Positions 15,146-22,744 of a DNA stretch of 26,715 nt are shown piece by piece; the stretch's first letter is position 1; each line of letters starts with the position of its first letter. This DNA comes from CAZZIZ01 sp964654535 (lineage in GTDB: Bacteria; Bacteroidota; Bacteroidia; Chitinophagales; UBA2359). The notes beneath the pieces are model-generated. The model searched no databases and had not been told where the DNA came from. It saw nothing but the letters and a program-made list of their open reading frames with translations. A program made the position numbers and the translations under genes. The stretch is taken from positions 1-26,715 of the forward strand of contig CAZZIZ010000020.1 of the NCBI GenBank assembly GCA_964654535.1. Reading direction: 5' to 3'.

Positions 15146-16213
15146 ATGCTCGACAAACTAGAAGACATAAAAATTCGCTGGGAAGACGTTGGTCAACAAC
15201 TAACCGACCCAGAAGTAGTAACCGATATAAAGCGGTACACTGGTTTGAGCAAAGAGTACAAGCAACTAGGGAGTATTGTGGAGGTCTATGAGAAGTACAA
15301 GAACATTCTGAGCAATATTGACTACAACAAGGGTTTACTAAAAACCGAAAAGGACGATGAGATGCGTGCGATGGCCAAGGAAGAATTGGCCGGATTGGAA
15401 AATGACCTGGTCGATATCGAGGAAGAGGTGAAAATTCTTTTGGTTCCCAAAGATCCCAATGACGATAAGAACTGTATTATGGAAATTCGTGCCGGTACCG
15501 GTGGCGATGAAGCAGGAATTTTTGTGGGCGACTTATTTAAAATGTACACTAAGTATATTGAAGGACGCAAATGGAAAATGGAATTAATAACTGCAAACGA
15601 ATCTTCTTCGGGCGGTTACAAAGAAATTTCTTTTAATGTAGATGGCGATGGAGTTTATGGTGATTTGAAATACGAGAGTGGCGTACACCGCGTACAACGT
15701 GTTCCGAAAACGGAAAGTCAGGGTCGGGTGCACACTTCTGCTGTAACCGTTGCCGTTTTGCCAGAAGCCGAAGCCGTGGATGTAGATATTAATCCTGCCG
15801 ATTTACGCTGGGACACTTATCGTGCTTCGGGTGCGGGTGGACAGCACGTAAACAAAACGGAATCGGCAGTGCGTGTAACCCACGTTCCAACAGGTACTGT
15901 AGCCGAAAGTCAAGAAAGCAGAAACCAACTCCGTAATCGTGAGATCGCGATGAAGATGTTGCGGACGCGTATGTATGATGCGGTTTATAAAAAACATATG
16001 GAAGCCATATCTGCAAGCCGTAAAACGATGGTTTCTACCGGCGACCGCTCCGCAAAAATTAGAACCTATAACTTCCCGCAAGGGCGAGTTACTGATCACC
16101 GTATCAACTTAACGTTATATCACTTGGATAGTATAATGGGTGGCGACGTTCAGGGAATATTGGACAAACTTAAAATGGCCGAAAATGCTGAGAAACTAAA
16201 GGCTGGCGAATAA
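15146..16213 (+). CDS. prfA: Peptide chain release factor 1 (RF1)
   Basis: This 355-residue class I release factor recognises UAA and UAG and triggers peptide release on the ribosome. The coiled N-terminal domain is at about 1-100. The conserved IEIRAGTGGDEA-like segment is at 113-123. The RF1 codon-recognition tripeptide lies in HRVQRVPKTESQGR (PKT at 187-189; RF2 would have SPF). The catalytic GGQ is at 231-233. The reading frame also offers a TTG at 15140, but the ATG at 15146 fits the usual N-terminus (MLDKLEDIKIRWEDVGQQL) and lies after a likely promoter box. serA follows 4 bases after the stop, so the pair probably forms an operon. Confidence 0.97.
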   Translation: MLDKLEDIKIRWEDVGQQLTDPEVVTDIKRYTGLSKEYKQLGSIVEVYEKYKNILSNIDYNKGLLKTEKDDEMRAMAKEELAGLENDLVDIEEEVKILLVPKDPNDDKNCIMEIRAGTGGDEAGIFVGDLFKMYTKYIEGRKWKMELITANESSSGGYKEISFNVDGDGVYGDLKYESGVHRVQRVPKTESQGRVHTSAVTVAVLPEAEAVDVDINPADLRWDTYRASGAGGQHVNKTESAVRVTHVPTGTVAESQESRNQLRNREIAMKMLRTRMYDAVYKKHMEAISASRKTMVSTGDRSAKIRTYNFPQGRVTDHRINLTLYHLDSIMGGDVQGILDKLKMAENAEKLKAGE

Positions 16214-16217
16214 TAAC

Positions 16218-17444
16218 ATGAAAACATCTTTCCCAAAAGACAAAATAAAAGTTTTACTTCTAGAAGGGGTGCATCCTGTTTCGGTTGAGAACTTTAAGAA
16301 AAACGGCTACGAAAACGTAGAGCTGATTCAGACCTCTTTGACTGCTGATGAGTTAAAAGAAGTACTGCCTTCTGTTCATATAATTGGCATTCGTTCGAAA
16401 ACCAAGTTGACTAAAGAGGTTCTTGAACATGCTGATAAACTAATGGCGGTAGCTTGTTTTTGTATTGGCACAAATCAGGTAGATTTGGAGTTTGCAAGCG
16501 AAAAGGGTATTACCGTTTTTAACTCGCCATATTCAAATACGCGTTCGGTTGCTGAGTTGGTTTTAGCGGAGTGCGTTATGTTGGTGAGAAGGATACCACA
16601 TCGTAGCCACGCAGCCCACGAAGGCAAATGGATTAAGTCTGCCAAGGACTCTTACGAGTTACGCGGAAAAACATTGGGTATAGTTGGCTATGGCCACATT
16701 GGTTCGCAAGTGTCTGTTTTGGCCGAGGCTTTCGGTATGAATGTGCTCTATTACGATATTGAAACCAAATTACCTTTGGGCAATGCCAATGCTATGGGTT
16801 CTTTAGACGAACTTTTGGCTGCGTCTAATATAGTAACCCTGCACGTGCCTGCAACTCCTGATACCGAAAACATGATCGGAGCGGAACACTTTGCTAAAAT
16901 GAAGCCAGGAAGTTTCTTTTTGAATTTAAGTCGAGGAAACGTGGTCGACATAAACGCTTTAAAGGATTCGTTGGAGAGTGGACACCTAAAAGGAGCTGCG
17001 GTTGATGTATATCCGCAAGAGCCAAAGTCAAATAACGAGTCTTTTACTTCTCCGCTACAGGGTTTGTCAAACGTAATCTTGACACCACACATCGGTGGAT
17101 CTACTCAAGAGGCTCAGGAAAACATTGGTAAAGATGCGTCTAACAAAATTTTGAACTACCTAGATACTGGAAGCTCGAGTGGAAGTTGCACGGTTCCCGC
17201 GCTAAGCTTACCAATACAAAAAGATACGCATCGCATTCTGCACATTCACAAAAACGTACCCGGCGTTCTATCCGCAATAAATAGCACTATGGCCGATTTA
17301 AACGTGAATATATTGGGACAATATCTAAAAACCAATGAACATGTAGGCTACGTGGTGCTAGATGTCGACAAGAATGTTTCTGCGCAGGCGCTTGAAGGAG
17401 TAAAGGCAATAGAGCATACTTTAAAAGCGCGTATACTTTATTAG
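16218..17444 (+). CDS. serA: D-3-phosphoglycerate dehydrogenase
   Basis: This 408-residue enzyme, close to the 410 of E. coli SerA, oxidises 3-phosphoglycerate in the first step of serine synthesis. The NAD-binding motif GIVGYGHIG is at 154-162 with D180 at the end of the second strand. Catalytic residues are R239 (NLSRGN), E268 (PQEP) and H291 (TPHIGGST). A C-terminal ACT domain (about 335-408, HKNVPGVLSAINSTMADLNVNI) suggests serine feedback inhibition. No extra intervening domain is present, so it is the short SerA type. It follows prfA closely and converges on the YceI gene with 3 bases between stops. Confidence 0.95.
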   Translation: MKTSFPKDKIKVLLLEGVHPVSVENFKKNGYENVELIQTSLTADELKEVLPSVHIIGIRSKTKLTKEVLEHADKLMAVACFCIGTNQVDLEFASEKGITVFNSPYSNTRSVAELVLAECVMLVRRIPHRSHAAHEGKWIKSAKDSYELRGKTLGIVGYGHIGSQVSVLAEAFGMNVLYYDIETKLPLGNANAMGSLDELLAASNIVTLHVPATPDTENMIGAEHFAKMKPGSFFLNLSRGNVVDINALKDSLESGHLKGAAVDVYPQEPKSNNESFTSPLQGLSNVILTPHIGGSTQEAQENIGKDASNKILNYLDTGSSSGSCTVPALSLPIQKDTHRILHIHKNVPGVLSAINSTMADLNVNILGQYLKTNEHVGYVVLDVDKNVSAQALEGVKAIEHTLKARILY

Positions 17445-17447
17445 AAC

Positions 17448-18119
17448 TTATTGCTTAGCAATTAATCTTACCTGAAGATTCACCACTGGATTGATGAACT
17501 TATCTCCCAGAGATTTGTCATTGCCATAAGACATCCCAAAATCCGTACGATTAATATTGAAATTGGCCGAGGCCTTAACTGTTCCGCCACTTGTTTTAAT
17601 AACTGCTGGGAAGGATATGCTTCTGGTTGTATCCAATAGACGCAGATTTCCTTCAATGAGGTAGTTAGCATTCTTTAGCTTTATGTTTTCATTACGCTCT
17701 AATGCACTAACCCTAGTGATATTAAAAGTTGCTAAAGGAAAATTTTCTGACTTGAAGAAGTCTTCACCCAATAAGTGCCCCTTGAGGTTGTTAGCCATTT
17801 CGACCGGCATGGCGTCTATAATGGTAAGTGAAGGAATGGCAATGCTAAAATTTCCCCCTTTGACTTCGTCCTCAACCATTGATAAACTCCCACCCTCGAG
17901 ATTGAAATAGCCTTTATGTTGACCAACTGGCTTGGTGCCCGTGAAGGTTACTCTACTGTCTGTAGTGTTGACTACATAGTTCACAAATTGACCGCTGGTA
18001 GTATTTGTATCAACTTTCTTGGCATCTGATACGGTCGCCTTGTCAGCTTTTGGGGCTTGTTGGCAAGCAAAGACTGAAAGTATACAGCAAGCAAGAAGAA
18101 GGATTTTTATGCTTTTCAT
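17448..18119 (-). CDS. YceI-family lipoprotein
   Basis: The 223-residue protein has a lipoprotein signal peptide with lipobox VFAC (Cys19), a short charged linker, and a YceI-like domain. Family features are the opening DSRVTFTGTKPVGQHKGYFNLEGGSL (split over residues 53-78), the middle LKGHLLGEDFFKSENFPLATFNIT and the ending NFNINRTDFGMSYG followed by VNLQVRLIAKQ. YceI proteins form an extended lipocalin-like barrel that binds isoprenoid-type lipids, often polyprenyl chains. Being lipidated puts it on a membrane surface in the periplasm. It is divergent from the transketolase pair and convergent with serA. Confidence 0.88.
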   Translation of the reverse strand: MKSIKILLLACCILSVFACQQAPKADKATVSDAKKVDTNTTSGQFVNYVVNTTDSRVTFTGTKPVGQHKGYFNLEGGSLSMVEDEVKGGNFSIAIPSLTIIDAMPVEMANNLKGHLLGEDFFKSENFPLATFNITRVSALERNENIKLKNANYLIEGNLRLLDTTRSISFPAVIKTSGGTVKASANFNINRTDFGMSYGNDKSLGDKFINPVVNLQVRLIAKQ

Positions 18120-18249
18120 TTTTATTGTTTTACGCTAAAATAGTAATTGGAATGACTAAGTAGAAAATGCATCCCAACAAAGGTGGAAAAAGGAGGGTTT
18201 TTACAGAGAGTCTAGCGTGAATATAAGGGTATCTTTAAAAGAAAAACCA

Positions 18250-19092
18250 TTGGCTACAACTACCGAATTACAAAAAACAGCTACTCAGGTGCGACGCGAT
18301 ATAGTGCGTATGGTACACGCTTGTAGCTCGGGTCACCCTGGCGGCTCCCTAGGATGTACCGACTTTTTAACCGCATTGTATTTTGAAGTAATGGATCACG
18401 ATCCTTCCTTTAAAATGGACGCGATAAATGAGGACGTCTTTTTTTTATCCAACGGACACATCAGCCCTGTATTTTATAGCGTTCTGGCGCGCTCTGGATA
18501 TTTCCCAGTTGCGGAGTTGGCCACTTTTAGAAAATTGAATTCTCGTTTGCAAGGCCACCCTGCTACCGAAGAAGGTTTGCCTGGTGTGCGTATTGCCTCT
18601 GGTTCTTTAGGACAAGGGTTAAGTGTAGCGGTGGGAGCGGCCTTGGCTAAAAAGCTCAATAAAGATGATAAGCTAGTTTACTCTCTCCATGGCGACGGCG
18701 AACTGCAAGAAGGACAGATTTGGGAAGCGGTAATGTTTGCTGCTCACCACAAAGTAGATAACCTCATTGCCACCGTAGATTGGAATGGCCAACAAATAGA
18801 TGGACCTACTAAGGACGTATTGTCTCTAGGAGACTTGCCTGCGAAGTGGTTGGCTTTTGGTTGGGAAGTAATGGAAATGAACGGGCACGACTTTGACGAC
18901 GTATTAAAAGTGCTGGCAGAGGCCAAGGCAAAAACGGGTCAGGGTAAACCGATTGTAATACTGATGAAAACCGATATGGGTCGAGGAGTTGACTTTATGG
19001 AAGGCACGCACCACTGGCACGGTAAGGCGCCCAATGATGAACAACTTGCAACGGCATTAGCTCAGTTGGAGGAAACGCTTGGTGACTATTAA
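18250..19092 (+). CDS. Transketolase, N-terminal subunit
   Basis: First half of a split transketolase, about 280 residues, which carries the thiamine diphosphate (TPP) pyrophosphate site. Visible are SGHPGGSLGCTDFLTALYF near the start, the GHISPVFYS segment, the TPP motif beginning HGDGELQEGQ and closing with DWNGQQ, and KTDMGRGVDFMEG with HHWHGKAPN near the end. No ATG is available: the frame also has a GTG at 18217 (11 residues more). TTG at 18250 matches the usual N-terminal length of homologues and is preferred, but the choice is open. The C-terminal subunit follows after 9 bases. Together they transfer two-carbon units in the pentose phosphate pathway. Confidence 0.92.
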   Translation: MATTTELQKTATQVRRDIVRMVHACSSGHPGGSLGCTDFLTALYFEVMDHDPSFKMDAINEDVFFLSNGHISPVFYSVLARSGYFPVAELATFRKLNSRLQGHPATEEGLPGVRIASGSLGQGLSVAVGAALAKKLNKDDKLVYSLHGDGELQEGQIWEAVMFAAHHKVDNLIATVDWNGQQIDGPTKDVLSLGDLPAKWLAFGWEVMEMNGHDFDDVLKVLAEAKAKTGQGKPIVILMKTDMGRGVDFMEGTHHWHGKAPNDEQLATALAQLEETLGDY

Positions 19093-19101
19093 AAACAAAG
19101 A

Positions 19102-20073
19102 ATGTTAGATCAATTTAAAATCTTAGATACAAAAGATACCAGAAGTGGTTTTGGTGTTGGCCTCCACGAATTGGGAAAGGAGAATGATAAAGTTGTTGCG
19201 CTTTGTGCTGACTTGGTTGGCTCTTTAAAAATGCAAGCCTTCATTGATGACAATCCTGATCGCTTTTTTCAAGTGGGCATTGCAGAGGCAAATATGATGA
19301 GCATTGCTGCGGGTTTAACCGTTGGCGGCTACATACCTTTCACAGGCACCTTTGCAAATTTCTCAACGGGGCGTGTGTATGATCAGATTCGTCAGTCCAT
19401 TGCTTATAGCGAAAAGAATGTAAAGATTTGCGCTAGTCACGCGGGAGTTTCGCTTGGTGAAGATGGAGCTACGCATCAAATCCTTGAAGACATCGGGCTA
19501 ATGAAAATGCTGCCAAATATGACTGTGGTAGTGCCTTGCGATTTCACTCAAACTAAACTCGCAACCAAAGCCATTGCAAAATTACACGGCCCTTGTTACT
19601 TGCGCTTTGGTAGACCCAAGGTTCCGGTATTTACAACAGACGATCAAGATTTCGAAATAGGAAAAATTCAAGTGCTGAGTGAAGGAACAGACGTAAGCAT
19701 TTTTGCTTGCGGTCACCAGGTATGGAAGAGCATAGAAGCGGCAAGAATATTGCAAGAAAAAGGAATAAGCGCCGAGGTGGTTAATGTACATACCATTAAG
19801 CCTTTGGATGAAGCAGGAATTCTCAAATCGGTTAATAAAACTGGTTTGGTGGTTACAGCTGAAGAGCATCAGCGCAATGGTGGTTTGGGAGCGAGTATCG
19901 CAACCTTGTTGGGTCGTAAAATGCCGACGCCTATGGAGATGGTTGCGGTAGACGACCAGTTTGGAGAAAGCGGTAAGCCCAACGAGTTGTTTGCTAAATA
20001 CGGAATAGATACCGACAATATCGTTTCGGCAGTTGAAACGGTAATGAAACGCAAAACAATAAGCGTTATGTAG
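19102..20073 (+). CDS. Transketolase, C-terminal subunit
   Basis: Second half of the split transketolase, 323 residues with an ATG start. It holds the pyrimidine-binding domain with the catalytic Glu in GIAEANMMSIAAGL, the GYIPFTGTFANF strand and SHAGVSLGEDGATHQ, followed by the C-terminal transketolase domain (VSIFACGHQVWKSIEAARIL, then VNVHTIKPLD and TAEEHQRNGGLGASIA). Splitting of transketolase is common in Bacteroidota and archaea; it is not a frameshift, since each part has its own start and intact domain edges. A strong terminator follows 5 bases after the stop, closing the two-gene operon. Confidence 0.94.
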   Translation: MLDQFKILDTKDTRSGFGVGLHELGKENDKVVALCADLVGSLKMQAFIDDNPDRFFQVGIAEANMMSIAAGLTVGGYIPFTGTFANFSTGRVYDQIRQSIAYSEKNVKICASHAGVSLGEDGATHQILEDIGLMKMLPNMTVVVPCDFTQTKLATKAIAKLHGPCYLRFGRPKVPVFTTDDQDFEIGKIQVLSEGTDVSIFACGHQVWKSIEAARILQEKGISAEVVNVHTIKPLDEAGILKSVNKTGLVVTAEEHQRNGGLGASIATLLGRKMPTPMEMVAVDDQFGESGKPNELFAKYGIDTDNIVSAVETVMKRKTISVM

Positions 20074-20078
20074 TATTC

Positions 20079-20106
20079 AAGCTCGATTCAATTCGAGCTT
20101 TTTTTT
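20079..20106 (+). terminator. Rho-independent terminator after the transketolase operon
   Basis: AAGCTCGA pairs with TCGAGCTT across a 6-base loop TTCAAT, followed by six further T (eight in a row with the stem end). Confidence 0.93.
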
Positions 20107-20133
20107 GTAACATTGATTGCTATTGAATAAGAT

Positions 20134-20685
20134 ATGAGCGACGAAAAATACGATGAGGACATATTGTCCAAATTTGCGGTAGAAAGTACGAAGGAACAGG
20201 CTTTCAATACCTTGGTAACTCGTTACCAAGAAAAGCTCTATTGGCATATCAGACGCATAGTGGTGAGCCACGATGATGCGGATGATGTCCTCCAAAATGT
20301 ATTCATCAAAGTTTGGAAGAACCTGGCCAAGTTTAAAGGAAACTCCAAGCTTTACACTTGGCTATATCGGATTGCCACCAATGAGTCCTTGACATTTCTG
20401 AATAAGAAGAAAAGACGTCAATCGACGCCCTTAGAAACCGAAGACTATGATCTCGGCTCTAACTTACGAGCAGACCCCTATTTTGATGGTGAGGAAGCCC
20501 AAATTAAGCTCCAGGAGGCTATAGACAAACTTCCTGAAAAACAGCGTATTGTCTTCCTAATGCGCTACTACGAAGAGATGAAATACGACGATATGTCGGA
20601 AGCCTTAGATACCTCTGTAGGGGCGCTTAAGGCTAGCTACCATCACGCCGTCAAGAAAATACAGAAATACATCGTTGCGGATTAA
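20134..20685 (+). CDS. ECF-type RNA polymerase sigma factor
   Basis: A 183-residue sigma-70 family protein with only regions 2 and 4. Region 2 spans about 24-95: FNTLVTRYQEKLYWHIRRIV, then DDADDVLQNVFIKVWKNL and the promoter-melting helix KLYTWLYRIATNESLTFLNKK. Region 4 spans about 127-180: LPEKQRIVFLMRYYEEMKYDDMSEAL, then SVGALKASYHHAVKKIQKYI, the -35 recognition helix. ECF sigma factors respond to envelope or stress signals and are usually held by a membrane partner encoded next to them; the next gene (37 bases on) is the candidate. The gene starts 28 bases after the transketolase terminator. Confidence 0.93.
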   Translation: MSDEKYDEDILSKFAVESTKEQAFNTLVTRYQEKLYWHIRRIVVSHDDADDVLQNVFIKVWKNLAKFKGNSKLYTWLYRIATNESLTFLNKKKRRQSTPLETEDYDLGSNLRADPYFDGEEAQIKLQEAIDKLPEKQRIVFLMRYYEEMKYDDMSEALDTSVGALKASYHHAVKKIQKYIVAD

Positions 20686-20722
20686 ACGCAAACGGCCCCT
20701 AAGTATCAAAGAAGGGCAATAA

Positions 20723-21384
20723 ATGAATACAGAAAGCAGAAATACTATCAATCAGGAAATCCAGGATATCGCTCCGGCCTTAGTGGCATTGGGCGTGACT
20801 AATCCTTTCAGCGTTCCTAATGGCTATTTCAGCGATCAAGGTGAAGCCTTGAAATTCGGTATTTCAGATAGCCAAGATCCGACGCTTGATGCCTCTTTAA
20901 GGGCGGCAAGAAATGTCAATCCTTTTCAAGTTCCAAGCGATTATTTCGAGGCCCTTTCGTCCAACGTAATGGTTTCCATAAATGCAGAAAACGCCGAGCC
21001 TGTTTTGGGTGAAAGCTTGACTGCATTAAGGGGAACAAATCCTTTTAGTGTTCCAGCGAACTACTTCCAAGCTTTACCGGCAACAGTAATGGGACGTGTG
21101 AATCAGGAAGAAGGAATAGGAGTGAGCCGCGAAGCGGCGAACGCATCTTTCAAAGTGCCGGAAAACTATTTCGAAACTTTACCTGGCCGCATTATGGAGC
21201 GCGTTAAGGAAGAAGGAAAAGAAAAGGGCAGGGTTCGTGAATTGAAAGAAGTTGGTACCCAAGCTCCAAAGACGAGTCAGCCCGCTCCAGAGAAAGCAAA
21301 AGGTGGAGGCATCAGACGTATGCTAACTTTTGCAACGGCAGCAGCTGCGGTTTTACTTTTAATGTTTGTTGGTTCTGGACTTTT
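20723..21384 (+). CDS. Membrane protein with VPxxYF repeats, putative anti-sigma partner (3' end in gap)
   Basis: At least 220 residues from the ATG. Four copies of a short motif occur about 40 residues apart: NPFSVPNGYFS at 27-37, NPFQVPSDYFEAL at 66-78, NPFSVPANYFQAL at 106-118 and FKVPENYFETLPGRIMERV at 143-161. A basic/Pro-rich linker (162-199) leads to a membrane helix at about 201-219, after which the assembly gap begins. Proteins with 'f.VPe.YFe.lp..i..ri' motifs next to ECF sigma genes are frequent in Bacteroidota as I recall, usually unnamed. Position and the single helix suggest a sigma regulator; no zinc-binding anti-sigma motif is seen. The stop must be in the gap or in 21485-21503, because a terminator follows. 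Confidence 0.72.
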
Positions 21385-21484
21385 NNNNNNNNNNNNNNNN
21401 NNNNNNNNNNNNNNNNNNNNNNNNNNNNNNNNNNNNNNNNNNNNNNNNNNNNNNNNNNNNNNNNNNNNNNNNNNNNNNNNNNNN
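21385..21484. other. Assembly gap of 100 N
   Basis: A run of exactly 100 N that cuts off the 3' end of the putative anti-sigma gene, 19 bases before a terminator hairpin. Confidence 0.99.
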
Positions 21485-21503
21485 AAAGACCCCCGTCGAT
21501 TCC

Positions 21504-21532
21504 AGCGCTCCGATTTTCGGAGCGCTTTTTTT
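21504..21532 (+). terminator. Rho-independent terminator after the sigma/anti-sigma pair
   Basis: AGCGCTCCGA pairs perfectly with TCGGAGCGCT across a TTT loop, followed by a run of T. Any reading frame that continues through it from the gap is not real coding. Confidence 0.93.
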
Positions 21533-21677
21533 ATGCGCTAAAAGCTGACTTTACTTTTGATCGGACAAGATTGTTCTAATCGGGTAAGGGTGTGGGTTTT
21601 AGAAGGGTTGAAGGTTAGATTGAAATCCTCCAATTGATTAATCGCTGGTTTGGTTATCTTCGAAATGAAATTTCATT

Positions 21678-22583
21678 TTGGAAGAATTAACTAAAATCAT
21701 ACACGAATATTTGGGGCTTTCCCCGACTGTCTTAGGACAAATAATTAAGACCATAGTTGTCTTACTTGTTCTGTGGATAGTCCGTCGGGCCTTAATGCGT
21801 TTTACCACAAGCCAACGATTAAAGGCAAGGCAGGTTTATATATGGCGTAACGCTATTTCTTATATCACTTTGATAATTGGTGTTCTACTCATTTCTCGCA
21901 TTTGGTTTCAAGGTACACAATCCATTCTCACCTATTTGGGTCTGGTATCGGCAGGTATAGTTTTCGCCTTACAAGCTCCATTGGTAAACTTAGCTGGTTG
22001 GCTATTTATGATGATGCGCTCCCCTTTAAAAATTGGCGAGCGCATTCAGATTGGCGATCACGCAGGCGATGTCATAGATATGCGACTATTTCAGTTTACA
22101 ATAAATGAAATCGGCAATTGGGTCGATGGTGACCAAAGCACTGGTCGCATTATAAATATTCCCAACGGAAGAATTTTTAGTGAGCCTTTGGCCAACTACA
22201 ATCGTGGACTTAAATACATATGGCACGAAATAGGAATAGCGGTAACTTTTGAAAGCAACTGGCGCAAAGCGAAAAAAGTAATTGAAAAAGTACTTCACAA
22301 AAACGCAGACGACCTTGAAGCATCTGCTCAGAGGCACTTGCGTGAGGTCTCTAAAGACCTGCTGATAACCTATCAAAAGCTACAACCCATAGTTTACACA
22401 AAAGCCAAAGATCACGGGGTAATGCTTACTATGCGGTTTCTGTGCGATCCGCGACAAAGACGTAGCAAGGAAAACGATATATGGGAGGACTTACTTGATG
22501 CTTTTAACAAAGAACCTGATATCGATTTTGCTTATCCGACTTACCGTTACTTTAATAATATGGAAGAGGGCAAGACAACTTAG
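21678..22583 (+). CDS. MscS-type mechanosensitive ion channel family protein
   Basis: A 301-residue protein with three hydrophobic helices (about 15-35, 55-76 and 83-104) followed by the MscS beta-domain. The pore-lining helix and its exit are recognisable: LGLVSAGIVFALQAPLVNLAGWLFMM in two parts, then SPLKIGERIQIGDHAGDVIDMRLFQFTI and IINIPNGRIFSEPLANYNRG. The C-terminal alpha/beta domain runs to about 295. MscS-family channels release solutes during osmotic downshock. The start is TTG at 21678; an in-frame TGA at 21666-21668 rules out any upstream ATG. The frame stays open after the TAG at 22581-22583 (separate entry). Confidence 0.88.
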   Translation: MEELTKIIHEYLGLSPTVLGQIIKTIVVLLVLWIVRRALMRFTTSQRLKARQVYIWRNAISYITLIIGVLLISRIWFQGTQSILTYLGLVSAGIVFALQAPLVNLAGWLFMMMRSPLKIGERIQIGDHAGDVIDMRLFQFTINEIGNWVDGDQSTGRIINIPNGRIFSEPLANYNRGLKYIWHEIGIAVTFESNWRKAKKVIEKVLHKNADDLEASAQRHLREVSKDLLITYQKLQPIVYTKAKDHGVMLTMRFLCDPRQRRSKENDIWEDLLDAFNKEPDIDFAYPTYRYFNNMEEGKTT

Positions 22584-22709
22584 AAACAAGAACAAATTGA
22601 ACAAGATTATCATCAGGACTACGAAAGGCTAAACCCAAACGATCCTTATGTGCGCAGAGTTTCCATTCCCCGTTTGAATGCTTTTAAGAAAATTGCCCTG
22701 AGTTACTGA
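22584..22709 (+). other. In-frame open extension after the mscS stop codon
   Basis: After the TAG that ends the MscS gene, the same frame runs 41 further sense codons to TGA at 22707-22709. The predicted peptide is polar and protein-like (QDYERLNPNDPYVRRV, then IPRLNAFKKIALSY). It has no ATG of its own in frame. It could be a gene tail cut off by a nonsense mutation, a remnant of a decayed neighbouring gene, or chance. Confidence 0.35.
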
Positions 22710-22744
22710 CTAAGTAGATTTTTTTTGCTGGGCAACAACAAGCG

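Noticed and set aside
17450..17462. Palindrome ATTGC-TTA-GCAAT at the serA/yceI convergence
   Set aside because: It overlaps the yceI stop codon region, the stem is only 5 pairs and no T run follows, so it is too weak to call a terminator.
18217..20073. A frameshifted transketolase pseudogene
   Set aside because: The two halves are separate genes with intact domain edges, a 9-base spacer and an ATG on the second; split transketolases are normal in this phylum.
21485..21541. Coding sequence continuing after the second gap
   Set aside because: The frame runs through a perfect terminator hairpin and its T run, so it is not a real protein end.
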